Assembly: GCA_010093515.1 (NCBI GenBank)
Contig: MU001671.1
Coordinates: 990,808-1,054,807, forward strand
Direction of reading: 5' to 3'
Origin: Lineolata rhizophorae
Lineage: Eukaryota > Ascomycota > Dothideomycetes > Lineolatales > Lineolataceae
Length of the DNA: 64,000 nucleotides
Shown: piece after piece, positions 48,759 to 59,185 of the stretch
Position numbering within the stretch: the stretch's first letter is position 1
Layout: the number at the start of each line of letters is the position of its first letter
Translations under genes and position numbers: made by a program
The notes under the pieces: generated by a model
What the model was told of the DNA's origin: nothing
The model's database searches: none
Seen by the model: only the letters and a program-made list of their open reading frames with translations

Positions 48759-49689
48759 GCTTGGGGGGGGGGTAATGCTTTGTCTTAGATGGGGTAATGG
48801 ATGGTATGGATGGTGGGGGAAGAAGAATTTTCAACACTCTTGGGACTAACAAAACGGAGTTTCAAATGCATGCATCTCAACAGTTAGCATGGCGCTTGTT
48901 ATCAGAGGGGTTTTTTTTTTTTCAACAGACGAAAAGTTTGCGCGCTTTTGAGCGATCTCAACATCGGGCGTTCGATATGTTGGTTTCTTTCAACAGATTC
49001 GGGCAAGGGGCTTGTTTCCAAAAAGAAGATTGCTTTCGGGGGATGATGGATGAAAGTGTGAGAGAGTCTATGGCGTTTGATTTTAACATCGGGCCATATG
49101 AGAGGAACCGTGTGCGTGCGTGCTGTCGGAACTTTGTCTTCCGTGTCTGTTCGGAGTTAACTGTTTTCTATTTGTGTGGATTTTGGGGGGCGTGAGCAAC
49201 TTTTCAACACGGCATCCATGAAGCATTATTAGACTAGTAGTGGAATGATGGGATGGAAGGGGAGGAGATTGACTGGAACGGGGATGCGGACCAGCCCGCT
49301 GCTCAACGCTGGGACTCGGTCGGATGCGGTGGAGGAAGCGGCATTGTCAGAATGGATTCCGGGGTATGAGCGAATTTTACGGATTTGCTCTTCCCGATAC
49401 AGGAAGATCCGAGAATGGAATGGGATTTCAAGGGGTATATGATTTGTTGCTGATTTGATAAGTGACGGGTCGTTGGCATTGTCCTAATCGTGATACCGCT
49501 ATCTTAGTTCTACGTCCTTTTCTGTCTGGTAGGAAAGTACGAACTGTACACATAACAGCTACTCCTGCCCAACGCCCATCTACCACGCCACAGGCCCTAC
49601 TCCCGATCGCCTAGACGAACCGATACCAAACGCCACCCCTCTCCTACCCACCCGCTTCCAGCTTCCGGGCCCTCGACTCCCCTCACGCC
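48759..49689. other. Convergent intergenic region (0.9 kb)
   Basis: It lies between the 3' ends of methionine synthase (+) and the NMN adenylyltransferase-like gene (-). A run of ten G (48763-48772) begins 5 nt after the methionine synthase stop, and the next ~60 nt are G/T-rich. No gene is seen. Confidence 0.4.
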
Positions 49690-50721
49690 CTACCGATACT
49701 CGCCCACCTCCCTCACCCACGCGCTCACCCCTTCCGAGCACATCCTCCCCACCGCCTCCCAGTCCCCCTTCCGGCACGCCTCCCTAACCGCCGTACTGCT
49801 CACGCCCAACGCCTCCCTCTCACCCTCCACCACCTCTATCGCGGCCGCCCACGCGCGCGAGGCGCCCTCGGGCTCCAAGTCGCCGCGCGCGAGGCGCTCG
49901 ACGAAGGCGCGCTGGGCGGCGCCTTCGTCCTCGCCTTCGCCTTCAACGGGCGCGGCCTCGGCGGAGGCGGAGGTGGGCCGCAGCGTGACGCGCAGGCGGT
50001 GCCCGGCGGCGAAGTAGGGTCGCAGGGCGGCCAGCGGCAGCGCGCTGCCCGCGTAGTAGCGCGGCGAGAACAGCCGCGTCAGCGTGTCGTGGCCCAGCAG
50101 GTGCACGTGGGCGGTGCCGGGCGGGTAGGCGGGCGAGGCGGCGATGGCGGCCGTCTTGTCGACGTAGGTCGGGTGCGAGGTCAGGGCTATGTCGATGGCG
50201 GGGGCGGGGGACGGCGGCGGCGGGCTGGGAGGCGCGCGGCTGCCTCGGCGGCCTAGCTGGGTGGAGAGGTGGGCGGATACGTCGTCGGCGAAGAGGGTCA
50301 GCATGGCGAGGCGGTGCGGGAAGGGCGCTGGAGTGGTGGCGGCGGTGGCTTTGTCGGCGTTGCGGACCGCGAAGAGGAGGAGGAGGCGCGCGGGTGGGTG
50401 GGTTGATGGGGGTGGTGGTGGGGTTTGCGGCGAGGAGTAGAAGGAGAGGAGGGCCGAGGTCGCGAGGGTGAAGTGGGCGAGGGAGGGGGGGTTGTAGGAC
50501 GAGTCGAGGATGAAGAGCGTGGGCGGGGGTTGGTGAGGTTGTTGCGGTTGTTGCTGTTGCGTTGTGGTGGTGTCGTCGGACGAGGACGAAGGAGGTATGG
50601 GCGTGGTGTGGATTATGCGGAACTCGGCGGAGGTGGTGGTGAAGTCTTGGAGGGCGGATTCGAGGCGGGGCAGGAGGGCGCGGGCGCGGGCGACGCGGAG
50701 TGCGGCGCTGGGGAGGGCCAT
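49690..50721 (-). CDS. POF1: Pof1-like nicotinamide mononucleotide adenylyltransferase family protein
   Basis: A single exon gives 343 residues from the ATG at 50721 (MALPSAALRVARARALL). Nucleotidyltransferase signatures are present: LFILDSSYNPPSLAHFTLA (residues ~82-100; the N-P-P-x-x-x-H variant of the (H/T)xGH motif) and GVSSTAVREACRKGDW near residue 310, the SSTxxR motif. Between them are LLLFAVRNADKA, YVDKTAAIAA and HLLGHDTLTRLFSPRYY, typical of the fungal Pof1/YCL047C group. The family makes NAD+ from NMN and ATP, or related adenylyl transfers; the exact substrate here is inferred. A Gln/Pro-rich insert and a Pro-rich loop (SPPPPSPAPAI) are lineage-specific additions. It is divergent from the complex I subunit gene. 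Confidence 0.85.
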   Translation of the reverse strand: MALPSAALRVARARALLPRLESALQDFTTTSAEFRIIHTTPIPPSSSSDDTTTTQQQQPQQPHQPPPTLFILDSSYNPPSLAHFTLATSALLSFYSSPQTPPPPPSTHPPARLLLLFAVRNADKATAATTPAPFPHRLAMLTLFADDVSAHLSTQLGRRGSRAPPSPPPPSPAPAIDIALTSHPTYVDKTAAIAASPAYPPGTAHVHLLGHDTLTRLFSPRYYAGSALPLAALRPYFAAGHRLRVTLRPTSASAEAAPVEGEGEDEGAAQRAFVERLARGDLEPEGASRAWAAAIEVVEGEREALGVSSTAVREACRKGDWEAVGRMCSEGVSAWVREVGEYR

Positions 50722-51329
50722 TGTGGGGTTTGGCGCAAGGTGGATTCGCAAATTTGGTTTTGAATTGTTGCGCGCGATACCACGGGGAGTGGTCGGACAC
50801 TCCGTACGGACCTAGGAGATAGGACAAGGTCGGACGATGCAGGACCAGCAGATAAATGCACTGGCGTCTCCTCTGCAAGTTCAGCGCGCTGTTGATGTGA
50901 ATAAATAATAGAGAATCGCGACGAAATGTACGAATTGATCTGATACACACCTTTTATACGTATATTGGTAGGTAGCCTTCGAGTATTCCGCCAATTCGGT
51001 CCTGCGACACCGATGCGCACGATGATGGAGTCGCGATGTGTGGCTCCGTATTCACATTCGTTGTTCCTAAACATGCTAGCACGCTAATCCCGTTAAGGTC
51101 AAAAGCGGCGTTCCGAATAACGTCGAAGGGGCTACGGAGCGCTTATCTAAGCATTCTTTCGCATCACGTGATGCTGAAGTGAACCCTTGCACCTTCCTAG
51201 GAACGGTTTGGCGCCGCCCGTGCCTAGCCACGACCTTCGACGTCGCTGCAACAACCTCACCCCATTGCAACCGTCGTCCTCTCACGCCAATTTGACTCTC
51301 GCGCTGTGCAAGAGAATCTGCGAGTCAAT
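50722..51329. promoter_or_regulatory. Shared divergent promoter: NMNAT-like gene and complex I subunit
   Basis: This 608-nt intergenic region separates two head-to-head genes, so it must serve both. It holds a 14-bp CACGTG-centred palindrome at 51161-51174. No open frame of interest is seen. Confidence 0.5.
51161..51174. promoter_or_regulatory. GCATCACGTGATGC palindrome (E-box/Cbf1-type site)
   Basis: A perfect 14-bp palindrome centred on CACGTG and containing TCACGTGA, 156-169 nt upstream of the complex I subunit ATG and about 440-450 nt upstream of the NMNAT-like ATG. bHLH factors of the Cbf1 type bind TCACGTGA in ascomycetes. Occupancy here is inferred. Confidence 0.5.
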
Positions 51330-52077
51330 ATGGCATCCAAAGCGAGCGCGATGCGTACCTTTACTGTAAGCCACGTCAATTGGGCCACCATTCCGCAAAT
51401 CTGCTCCTTCACAACTGCACCATAGCACGGCAACAGAGAGAGCTCACTTGCACTAACCTACATCCATTTCCACTGCAGAAATACACGGTCCAACCCAAGG
51501 GCATCTGGGCCTCCATCGCGCGAATTCTCTCCGTCGACTCAGGCCGTTCCACTGGCGTGCCCCTGAACCCTCAATTCCGCAACCCGCCGCCCGGCTCCAA
51601 CGACCCGAACGCCTACGACGACCCAACGACGACGCCCGCGGCCGACATCGCCGACAACCCCTACTGGAAGCGCGACATGCGGCGGCGGTACCCGCGCATC
51701 AGCGCCGTGACGCAGGCGGACGTGGTGGGCCTGTTGAGCGTGGGCAGCAAGGCGAGTCCCAAGGACGAGGTGCTGAAGATTGGCGACGAGGGGAAGAGGC
51801 AGCTTGTAGCGGTGAAGGAAGAGGGCGAGAAGGGCCTCGCGGAGTTCTTTGAGAGGGAGAAGGGTATGGCGATGGGGGTGCTCGGGGAGGGAGGTCTGCC
51901 GCCTATGCCCGGGGGACTGGGGCCCCAACAGAATGGTGAGAAGAGGTATATGGTCAATGAGGAGCAAAGTTATGGGGATAGGTGAGTTGCGCTTTTAGTT
52001 CTCCGCTCTGTCCTGTTCCTATGGAGGGCGGCCATAGGCTAACTACGCCTAGTTACCCATGCCGGACGTTCTCGTAG
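51330..52077 (+). CDS. NADH:ubiquinone oxidoreductase (complex I) 21.3-kDa-type accessory subunit
   Basis: Exons 51330-51365, 51479-51981 and 52053-52077 give 187 residues. Introns are 113 and 71 nt. The pattern matches the fungal 21.3-kDa subunit (NUZM type in Yarrowia) as I remember it: a short first exon (MASKASAMRTFT), KYTVQPKGIWASIARILSVD, GVPLNPQFRNPPPGS, DIADNPYWKRDMRRRYPRIS, VGLLSVGS, and the ending EEQSYGDSYPCRTFS, completed only by the last 25-nt exon. This accessory subunit belongs to mitochondrial complex I and is imported without an obvious long presequence. The exact subunit name is from memory of the family. Its promoter is shared with a probable NAD-synthesis gene. Confidence 0.88.
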
Positions 52078-53157
52078 AAAAGACGACGTTGAGCGATGTA
52101 GACGGTACGTAAACGGTGCCTATAGTGATGCACCGGAGTGTAGGTGATTAGATCTGTAAATACCGGGCACAGGTTCCTCCTGCGCGCTTCTTAAAATTAT
52201 TTTGTTTCCCCAGCTGGATCCAACATCGTGATGTATATTCTTCCGTGCCCTGGTCGTGGGTGATTGGATGTGTGGACATGCCGGTCCTTGGAAATGCCGT
52301 TTGGACAAACCTATCTCGATCGTTTCGCATCATTTGATGTGCTGGGGGCCCGAGCACTCGCGGCAGCTCCATTTGGGGGGTATAGCAGCCTAGTGATGGG
52401 ACTCTGCCTTGCCTACGACTCGTTTCTTGCTGTCGGCTTGCAGCATCTCTGGCGGGACAAGGTTGGTGTGCCTTCCATCTATCGCACAAGACATCAAGGG
52501 CTGATTGATCTATGCAGCTATTCCTCCAACGCTGCACCATGCCTCGCCCGTCCAGTTTGGAAACTGGGTATGAGAAACCTACAGATAGCTATGCAGAGCT
52601 GTAGTCCGTACCCTGGTGCTAGTGCCGGCGGTAGCTCTTCGTCTTGCCTCTGAGGCTGGTGGGGTGTTTGCCGTGTTGGCCGATCCAATCAGCCGGGCCC
52701 GACTAGCGATTCTATTCACCTGGAGCTCCAGATAGGAAGGCACTTCGGCACACTTTGCACGGCAACCGGCGGAGGGTGCCCCCGCAGTGTTTATCCTCTC
52801 AACTTCGTCCCGCCCCTCTCTCCTCTCTTCTTTTTCTCTCCCCCTCGACAGTTTGCAACGCTTCTGGCTACCACAACGAACTAGCTTCGGCGACATTCTT
52901 GTGCTGCTCTTAGCTACCGCACTGCGAGTCTTCTCTCTCTCTCTCCCCCTCACTCTCTCAGAACTCTCTTTCAAACGCCCTTCAAAGTTCCTCATCTACC
53001 GCACACGCGCTCTCTTCCGCCACCCACCACACCTCTCTCTTCCGATCCCGACAGACGCCGCGAGGCGCCTTTGATGCTCCGTCTGCCCCGACGAGCATCT
53101 TCTCTACCTCCTTTCCCGGACCGACACCTTTCGAGCGACACCGATACGGACGCCGAC
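52078..53157. other. Intergenic region / 5' leader of the PPxY gene (1.1 kb)
   Basis: The first half is 3' flank of the complex I gene. From about 52790 to 53050 the plus strand is CT-rich (cctctctcctctcttc, ctctctctctccccctc), typical of a promoter and leader for the downstream gene. No gene is recognised. Confidence 0.4.
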
Positions 53158-55117
53158 ATGTCAAGCCCATCCGGCCCCGTGCGACCGGGGGCGAGTGCGT
53201 CGGGCTCGTTGGAGTCTCGTTCCGCACTCGCCTCCCGCGGTGCTTCGCCCGAACGCGACAACGGTAAGTGCACAATGTGTTTTCTACCGATATCTCGTGC
53301 TTTTGCTTGCTGTTCGCTCTGATCACGTCTTTTCGTGTTGCTTGGGCTATTTCATACTTTCCATGGTTGGTGGCGCATGTCACGTGTTTCGTGACATGTC
53401 GCCTCATTGTTTCCATTTTGACTTGATATGTCTCCTGCATATGTGGTTTTCAATTCATTTACTCATTCGAAGGCTTGATTGTGTTTCATATTTGCGGTTC
53501 GCACCTCGTTATCATCGTGGCCTGGTGTCCAGTGTTACTGTGGCTGTCATCAACTTGCTTTTCGCATCTCATTTTGATACGCTCTCTACTATTTAAGACT
53601 TTGTGTATCGGTCGTATCTATCTTTTCTCATCGTGCTTTAATCCGACACTTGTGCTACTTTTGGTTTGTCGCGTTGCCTCTGCTCTGATGATCTCGTCGC
53701 TTTATTCTTGCCACACTCTACTTCCATGGCCAAGACATGAGCTTGGTTTCCGTGCCTTCGAGCACGCTCCCTATTCCACCATGCGAATTGCGTTTCCTCC
53801 TGTTGTTCCAACCAGTTAACGTCATTCCGTCGCATCTTCTCTTCTCTTACGTTACGCCCGCGATCTTCTATTGCTTCTGGTGTCTTGTTGGGAATGCGCT
53901 TCTATTCTTTCCTCGCCACTATAACCTCTCACCACAATTACCGTCACACTTGCTACATCCAACCAAACATCACGTTCATACGCTAACCCTGCGACTTCCT
54001 AGGTCCCGCCCCTCGTCTCCCTTCCCTTCCTCCCCCCGCCCACCTCCGTCTTTCTCCCGCCGCCCCCCTCCCTGCTCCTACTTCCGCCCCTGCCTCTCCC
54101 CGTGCCCGCATCTCCCCTCCTCCCGCCGCCCGCGTGGCTGGCTCCCCTTCACGCCCGCGCCGTGCCCATGCCCAAGGTGACTTCCGTCCCCGTGCCGGTT
54201 CCGCTCCGCCCAATGCGCCCCCTAACTGGTCTCCACCCGCCGCTCCTGCCGCCCCTGCGACCCCTCCCCCGCAGCGACCTGGTGCTCGCCCGCGGTGCGC
54301 GCCGCGCATCTACCTGGAGGAACTCGAACCGCCCAACATCACTCCTCCGCCGGCCTATGAAGAAGAGGAGTCCCCCTTGCCGATGCCGCCGTCGCCCGCG
54401 GCCCGCCTACGCACCCCCTCCACCTCGTCGTCCGAAGGATCGCCCGCCCCGGAAGTCGCGCTCAACTACCGCCGCGAAGCCGCCCCCTCGCCTGAGTCCG
54501 ACGTACGGCCGCCTTCTGAGGGTCCTCCGCCGCCATACGAACCGCCTCCCCCGGCGTACAGTCCCCCTCCGCCGTACAACGACAATGAAGGCGACGATGA
54601 CGCCGACAATGACCGCGCCGACCCTGACGCCGACAATGACCGCGCCGACCCTGACGCCGACAATGACCGCACCGACCCTGACGCCGACCCCGATGCCGCC
54701 GACGGACACGACAACGCCCCTTCTTCGCCTTCGACCTCTTCACTCTCGTCCCTCGGATCGACGCCAGAGCCGCCTTCGCCAAGCCCCGCGGCCCGCTCGC
54801 CGACGCCGCTTCCCCCCGCTCCAACCGCTCCCCGTCGCAGGAGGGCGCCTCGCGCGGCGCGCGCGCCGCCAACGAGGGTCCAGCCACCGCGGCGGGCCAA
54901 GCGGAGAGCGATGGGGACGGCGCAGAACGAGGATGGCGGGAGTGGAGAGGAAGAGGAGGTGGAGAGGAGTGGAGGACAAGAAGGGGAGGAAGAGCGGCCC
55001 TCTCCTGCGCCGCAGCAGCCAAGGAATCGGCGGAGGAGGAGGTTCGAGGACAGGCCCAGGGGTCAGAGGACCCATGGGATGGTGACGAGGAGTATCTGGG
55101 CTAGGTTTGTGGGGTGA
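53158..55117 (+). CDS. Pro-rich protein with four PPxY motifs and a long intron
   Basis: Exons 53158-53263 and 54003-55117 give 406 residues. The 739-nt intron has a GTAAGT donor, CTAAC branch site and CTAG acceptor, and the join restores ERDN-GPAPRL. The first part is Ser/Pro/Ala-rich. Four PPxY motifs (Tyr at residues 154, 214, 221 and 227; for example PPPPYEPPPPAYSPPPPY) are classic ligands for WW domains of Rsp5/Nedd4-type ubiquitin ligases, so an adaptor role is plausible. A 9-residue acidic repeat (DADNDRADP, three copies) follows, then Arg-rich and Glu-rich segments and a C-terminus ending THGMVTRSIWARFVG. No arrestin or membrane segment is seen. Without orthologues I cannot rule out further exons inside the long intron. 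Confidence 0.7.
53376..53398. repeat. Inverted repeat hairpin inside the 739-nt intron
   Basis: CATGTCACG (53376-53384) and CGTGACATG (53390-53398) form a perfect 9-bp stem with a 5-nt loop (TGTTT). It also contains a CACGTG. Confidence 0.6.
54599..54679 (+). repeat. In-frame 27-bp minisatellite, three copies
   Basis: Three near-identical 27-bp units (54599-54625, 54626-54652, 54653-54679) encode DADNDRADP, DADNDRADP and DADNDRTDP; a fourth partial unit follows. High identity implies recent expansion. Confidence 0.85.
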
Positions 55118-55135
55118 AGGGAGGGATTGGGTGGG
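55111..55135 (+). other. G-quadruplex motif overlapping the stop codon
   Basis: G-runs of 4, 3, 3, 3 and 3 with loops of 4, 1, 3 and 1 nt begin in the last Gly codon and span the TGA at 55115-55117. This is a canonical G4 pattern on the coding strand. Confidence 0.65.
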
Positions 55136-57538
55136 TAGCGTAGCGTGGTGGGTTTCTTTTTTGTTTTGCAGTGGGTCGCGAGGAGTCAGGCAGCACTGCT
55201 CCTGTAGTGTTTGCTTAGACTCCTCTTGGCGTTGGGTGCGTTTTCTTTTGCTTTTTACTCATGTACTTCCCACCTTGGTGCGGAGTTTTTTTTGTCTCGC
55301 TTCGTCCTTTCGCGAGGCTCTTTTTTTCCTCCGCATGCTGCCAGGTATTTGGGACTTAGGTAGCGCGGAGGCCTTTTTTCCCCTGTTCGTCAATGCAGGG
55401 CAATTTTTTACCTCTGCGGTAGGTAGTTTGCGTTGCTTGCGGCATCTCGCTTGTTGACCATCAACTGCCAGGCTCGAGATGCTCGCAACTTCGCACTTCC
55501 GTTTTGTTTTGTAGCTCTCTTTCCTTTTTATGATTTTTATTTTGTTTTATTTTCCCTTCTTTCCTTGCCCTTCTCTTTCTCTTTCAATGGTAGACATCGC
55601 GCCATCGTGATGTCCGTTTATGGTGATGCTTGTGAACTGACTGAGTGCTTGAGGCGTAGCCCTGCTTGAAGCATTCTAGGAGTGATGATGTAGCCGGTGC
55701 TTCTGGACATGTACGAGGACAAAAGTTAATACAAGGTGTTATTTCAACGAGTGCAATTCGCTAGTGTAAAACCTTCAGTTTTACAGGCGTAAATGGCTAA
55801 GTGATAAATTCTATTGTATTCTCGTGTTCTTGCCAGCGTTTTGATACGTACAAGATGTCTTAAACGACAGAGGGGGGGGGGGGGGAAACTATCAATGAGG
55901 GCATGCTTTGTATTTGCTGTAATTTTACGTAGCCAGATTCCAGATATGAGGTAATTGTCACGTGATGGGACTGCTCGAGGGCTTAGCCAAGCCCAGACTT
56001 TTCCAGAAAGTGTCGACGTTTACGAATAGGAGATTGGAGGCACATTATGATCTCTCCATTTTGAAAACGCTACAAACCTAGGAGGCTGTGGATGGAGAGG
56101 CGCCACTGTGGCACATAGACTAGGCTCGAAAGAGCAAGTATCGCAGGAAACGCCGAGCGTCGCTGGAACGCGAACCAAATAGGGCCCCGCTTCGACCTCG
56201 GCGTTTCGATTTTATATTGTTCGCCCTGAATCCTGACGGAGGGCAGGTGATCCAAATCTATCTCAACTTCCAAAGAGTGCCAAGAAAAGCTAAGCGAGCC
56301 GTGTTGAATATATTGAGTCTTGTGTCGTGGCACGGTGGCTTCTTCATGCGCGAAACAAGAAACACTCAAATGCCGCTCTTGGCTCAATGCGCAGAAGACG
56401 GCGAAGTAAAAAGGTGACTTTCCAAATTGAAATCTTTCTCAAAAGTCCTCAGGAGAACAAAGCTGTGTCTTCCAGCGCTTGCTATTGCGATCAATAACTT
56501 AATTGAGGACTGCGAAGTTAGCCTGTTCAATTCCCCTGCGGCCCGACCTCCCGACGCGCCGCCGTCTCCTCCGAATAATATCACAACAGAGTATTTAGGT
56601 ATAGTGGCTCGCCGCCAAAGCCCCAGCTAATGGTGAACAGTGGCCAAGAGTCTGATGCAAGGTACGTAGGGTTGCCAGCATCATTTGCGGGTTCCCCGCA
56701 CAAAATTGCGAATTAGTTTCAAAGGACCCCCTTGTTGGCGCTAATCTCAGACCCCGGTTTTCATTATTCCTCTGCTCCGCCCCTCTTCTTTCCTTCGGAT
56801 CTGGACTTCTGGAGACTAGAGAGGCCTGCTGCAACACAATGAGCAGGGCGACCCGGACGAAGCCGCCGTAGCAATGCGCTCCAGGAGGTTCCGTTGACCG
56901 ATTCGGTGCTTAGCCTCCGCACGATATGAATCTCAGTAGGTGTGGGCACTGTTATGTCGAAACTTGGTTTTCCAAGACCCTAAGCTTGTCGAGTAGCTTA
57001 GCTCTCCGGGAACGAAACCTCGCGATTTTCAACCGACCTTTCGACAAAGCTCCGTAACAAGAGGATCTGTTAAACAGCAGGCCGTCCGTGACGTATCCAT
57101 AGTGTTTCTCTGAGCAGTTTTCGGGATGAAGCACGATTGTTTGCGTCGGGCCACCGGACCCATATTGAAGCGCGTTTCAATCCTTCCCTGCCATTCCGCA
57201 CGTGGCCACAAATGGTGATCCTGTTATAATACAGTGCAGCCGCGCCCCAAACGGGTTGCCTCCGAGCAAATTGTACCCGCCATCCCCTCCTTGGGCACAG
57301 ATCTTTAAAGTTGGGACCGTACCTTTACCCAATTCGTGCCGGAACTTGTGCCTCCGTCTAGCTATGTAGCCTGTCCATGCTCAATGAGCGGGACAACGTT
57401 CCTTAGCCGCGATATATAATTCAAAGTCCCACTCGAATTTTTCAGTTGTCTGCTGTCTGTGGCTTCCTACGGTCCCTTGCGTCATTGGCCCTTTCACTAG
57501 GTCTTTTTAATAGCCCTCCGTTCTCTTGAGTCGCCGCG
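55118..57538. other. Intergenic region (2.4 kb)
   Basis: The first ~600 nt is T-rich 3' flank. It contains a G14 run (55872-55885), a TCACGTGA site (55958-55965) and mixed DNA up to the endoglucanase promoter. Short frames on both strands show no motif. Confidence 0.4.
57413..57419 (+). promoter_or_regulatory. TATA box of the GH5 gene
   Basis: TATATAA within gatatataattc, 120 nt upstream of the endoglucanase ATG. TATA-driven promoters are common for inducible secreted hydrolases; use is inferred. Confidence 0.5.
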
Positions 57539-58737
57539 ATGCGTTTCTCCGTCCTGGCCACGGCCGCTGCCCTGGCTGGCTTCACGGCCGCACAGGAAGA
57601 CCGCGAGTTCGAGTTCTTTTGCATGAACGAGTCTGGCGCCGAGTTTGGCGAGGACACCCTTCCGGGCGAGTATGGTACGGAGTTCATCTGGTACGATGAG
57701 TCTACCATGCAGGTGAGCGGCCACGAATAATACAAACCAACACATGTGGAAGTTTCGAGTGTGCTAACGAAGGAGACGGCAAGACCTTCATCGACGGGGG
57801 CGTGAACCTCTTCCGCCTGAACTTCAAGATGGAACGTCTGACGCCCAACCAGCTGACCGCCGCTGTCGACCCGGGCTACATGGCCAACCTGACCTCTGTG
57901 AGTTATATAAGTCTCGAAAGCAAGATACCGACAAAGGCGAATCCGGACTTGGCGCTAATCATCTCCGCCTCGAACAGAACGTCGAGTTCCTCACCAACCA
58001 GGGCGTCTACGCCATGATCCAGCCGCACAACTACGGCCGCTTCTATGAGAACATCATCACCGACGTCGACGGCTTCGGGGCCTGGTGGGCGACCGTGGCC
58101 GAGCCCTTCGCCGACAACGAGTACGTCATCTTCGACGTGAACAACGAGTTCCACGACATGGACCAGAACCTGGTGGTGCAGCTGAACCAGGCGGCCATCG
58201 ACGCGATCCGCGGCGCCGGCGCCACCAGCCAGTACATCACGCCCGAGGGCAACTCGTGGACGGGCGCGTGGACGTGGACGAGCAGCGGCAACAGCCAGAC
58301 CATGGGCGCGCTGACGGACCCCGAGGACAAGCTGCTCTACCAGATGCACCAGTACCTCGACTCGGACGGCTCCGGCACCCACGAGGAGTGCGTCTCCGCC
58401 ACCATCATGAGCGAGCGCCTGCAGGCGGCCACCCAGTGGCTCCAGAGCAACGGGAAGAGGGGCTTCCTGGGAGAGTTTGCCGCCGGCCCCAACGATCAGT
58501 GCAAGCAAGCCATCAACGACGGCCTGAGCTATCTCGCCGCCAACAGCGACGTCTGGGCCGGCCATTGCTGTAAGTGACGTTGCAATGAACCCCTAGATCC
58601 TTGATGATGCCCAAGGCTAACAGGTTGTGATAGGGTGGGCTGCTGGACCTTGGTGGGCCGATTACATGTACAGCATCGAGCCGCCGAGCGGAACTGCGTA
58701 TGTCGAGTACTTCCCCATCCTACAAAACTACCAGTAA
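57539..58737 (+). CDS. Secreted GH5 endo-beta-1,4-glucanase, no cellulose-binding module
   Basis: Exons 57539-57712, 57784-57897, 57978-58569 and 58634-58737 give 327 residues, with introns of 71, 80 and 64 nt. A signal peptide (MRFSVLATAAALAGFTAA) leads straight into the catalytic domain. GH5 (subfamily-5-like) hallmarks are FRLNFKMERL (conserved Arg), MIQPHNYGRF, the acid/base Glu153 in DVNNEFHDMD, GNSWTGAWTW, HQYLDSDGSGTHEEC, the nucleophile Glu262 in GFLGEFAAG, and the terminal WWAAGPWWADYMYSIEP split by the last intron. It should cleave internal beta-1,4-glucosidic bonds of cellulose extracellularly. There is no CBM1 or linker, so it is a single-domain form. All catalytic residues are present. 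Confidence 0.95.
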
Positions 58738-59185
58738 GCGGTTCGAAGGAGAAGGTAAAAAGGGGGGGGCCGCAGAAAAGAAGAGACTTTAGTGGATTCC
58801 TTACCTGTTGTCCTCGCAAAATGTAATCAGCAAAGAAAAAGAAGCAGAAAATACCATGCTATTTTATGAAGAGACATGTTATCATGTGAGAAAGCAGGCT
58901 ACCCCCAGATTTAATGGGGTTTAAGAAAGGATCTCTTCGAGTAGGATGTGACTCCTAGGTCAATAAGTATAAAATGAGGGCCTATTCATACTACCCCTCT
59001 ACGCTAGTATTTCTACAATCTTGACATTTACGCATAGAGCTAGGAACCACACGACTAGGAACCCACAAAATGAAACACTGTTTCCAAGTACAATATCGAA
59101 GACAGAAATCAGATGAAATCGAAATCCACACGTTGCAGGCTAGCTCCAAGGCCTAGCTCGGGCCTCTATGCCAGTGCAACAACTC
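58738..59185. other. Convergent intergenic region (448 nt)
   Basis: It lies between the 3' ends of the endoglucanase (+) and Rtt106 (-) genes. A G8 run (58762-58769) starts about 25 nt after the endoglucanase stop. No gene is seen. Confidence 0.4.

Noticed and set aside
58014-58577. Treating the third GH5 exon as a stand-alone gene
   Set aside because: It splices in phase to signal-peptide and C-terminal exons that complete the GH5 domain.
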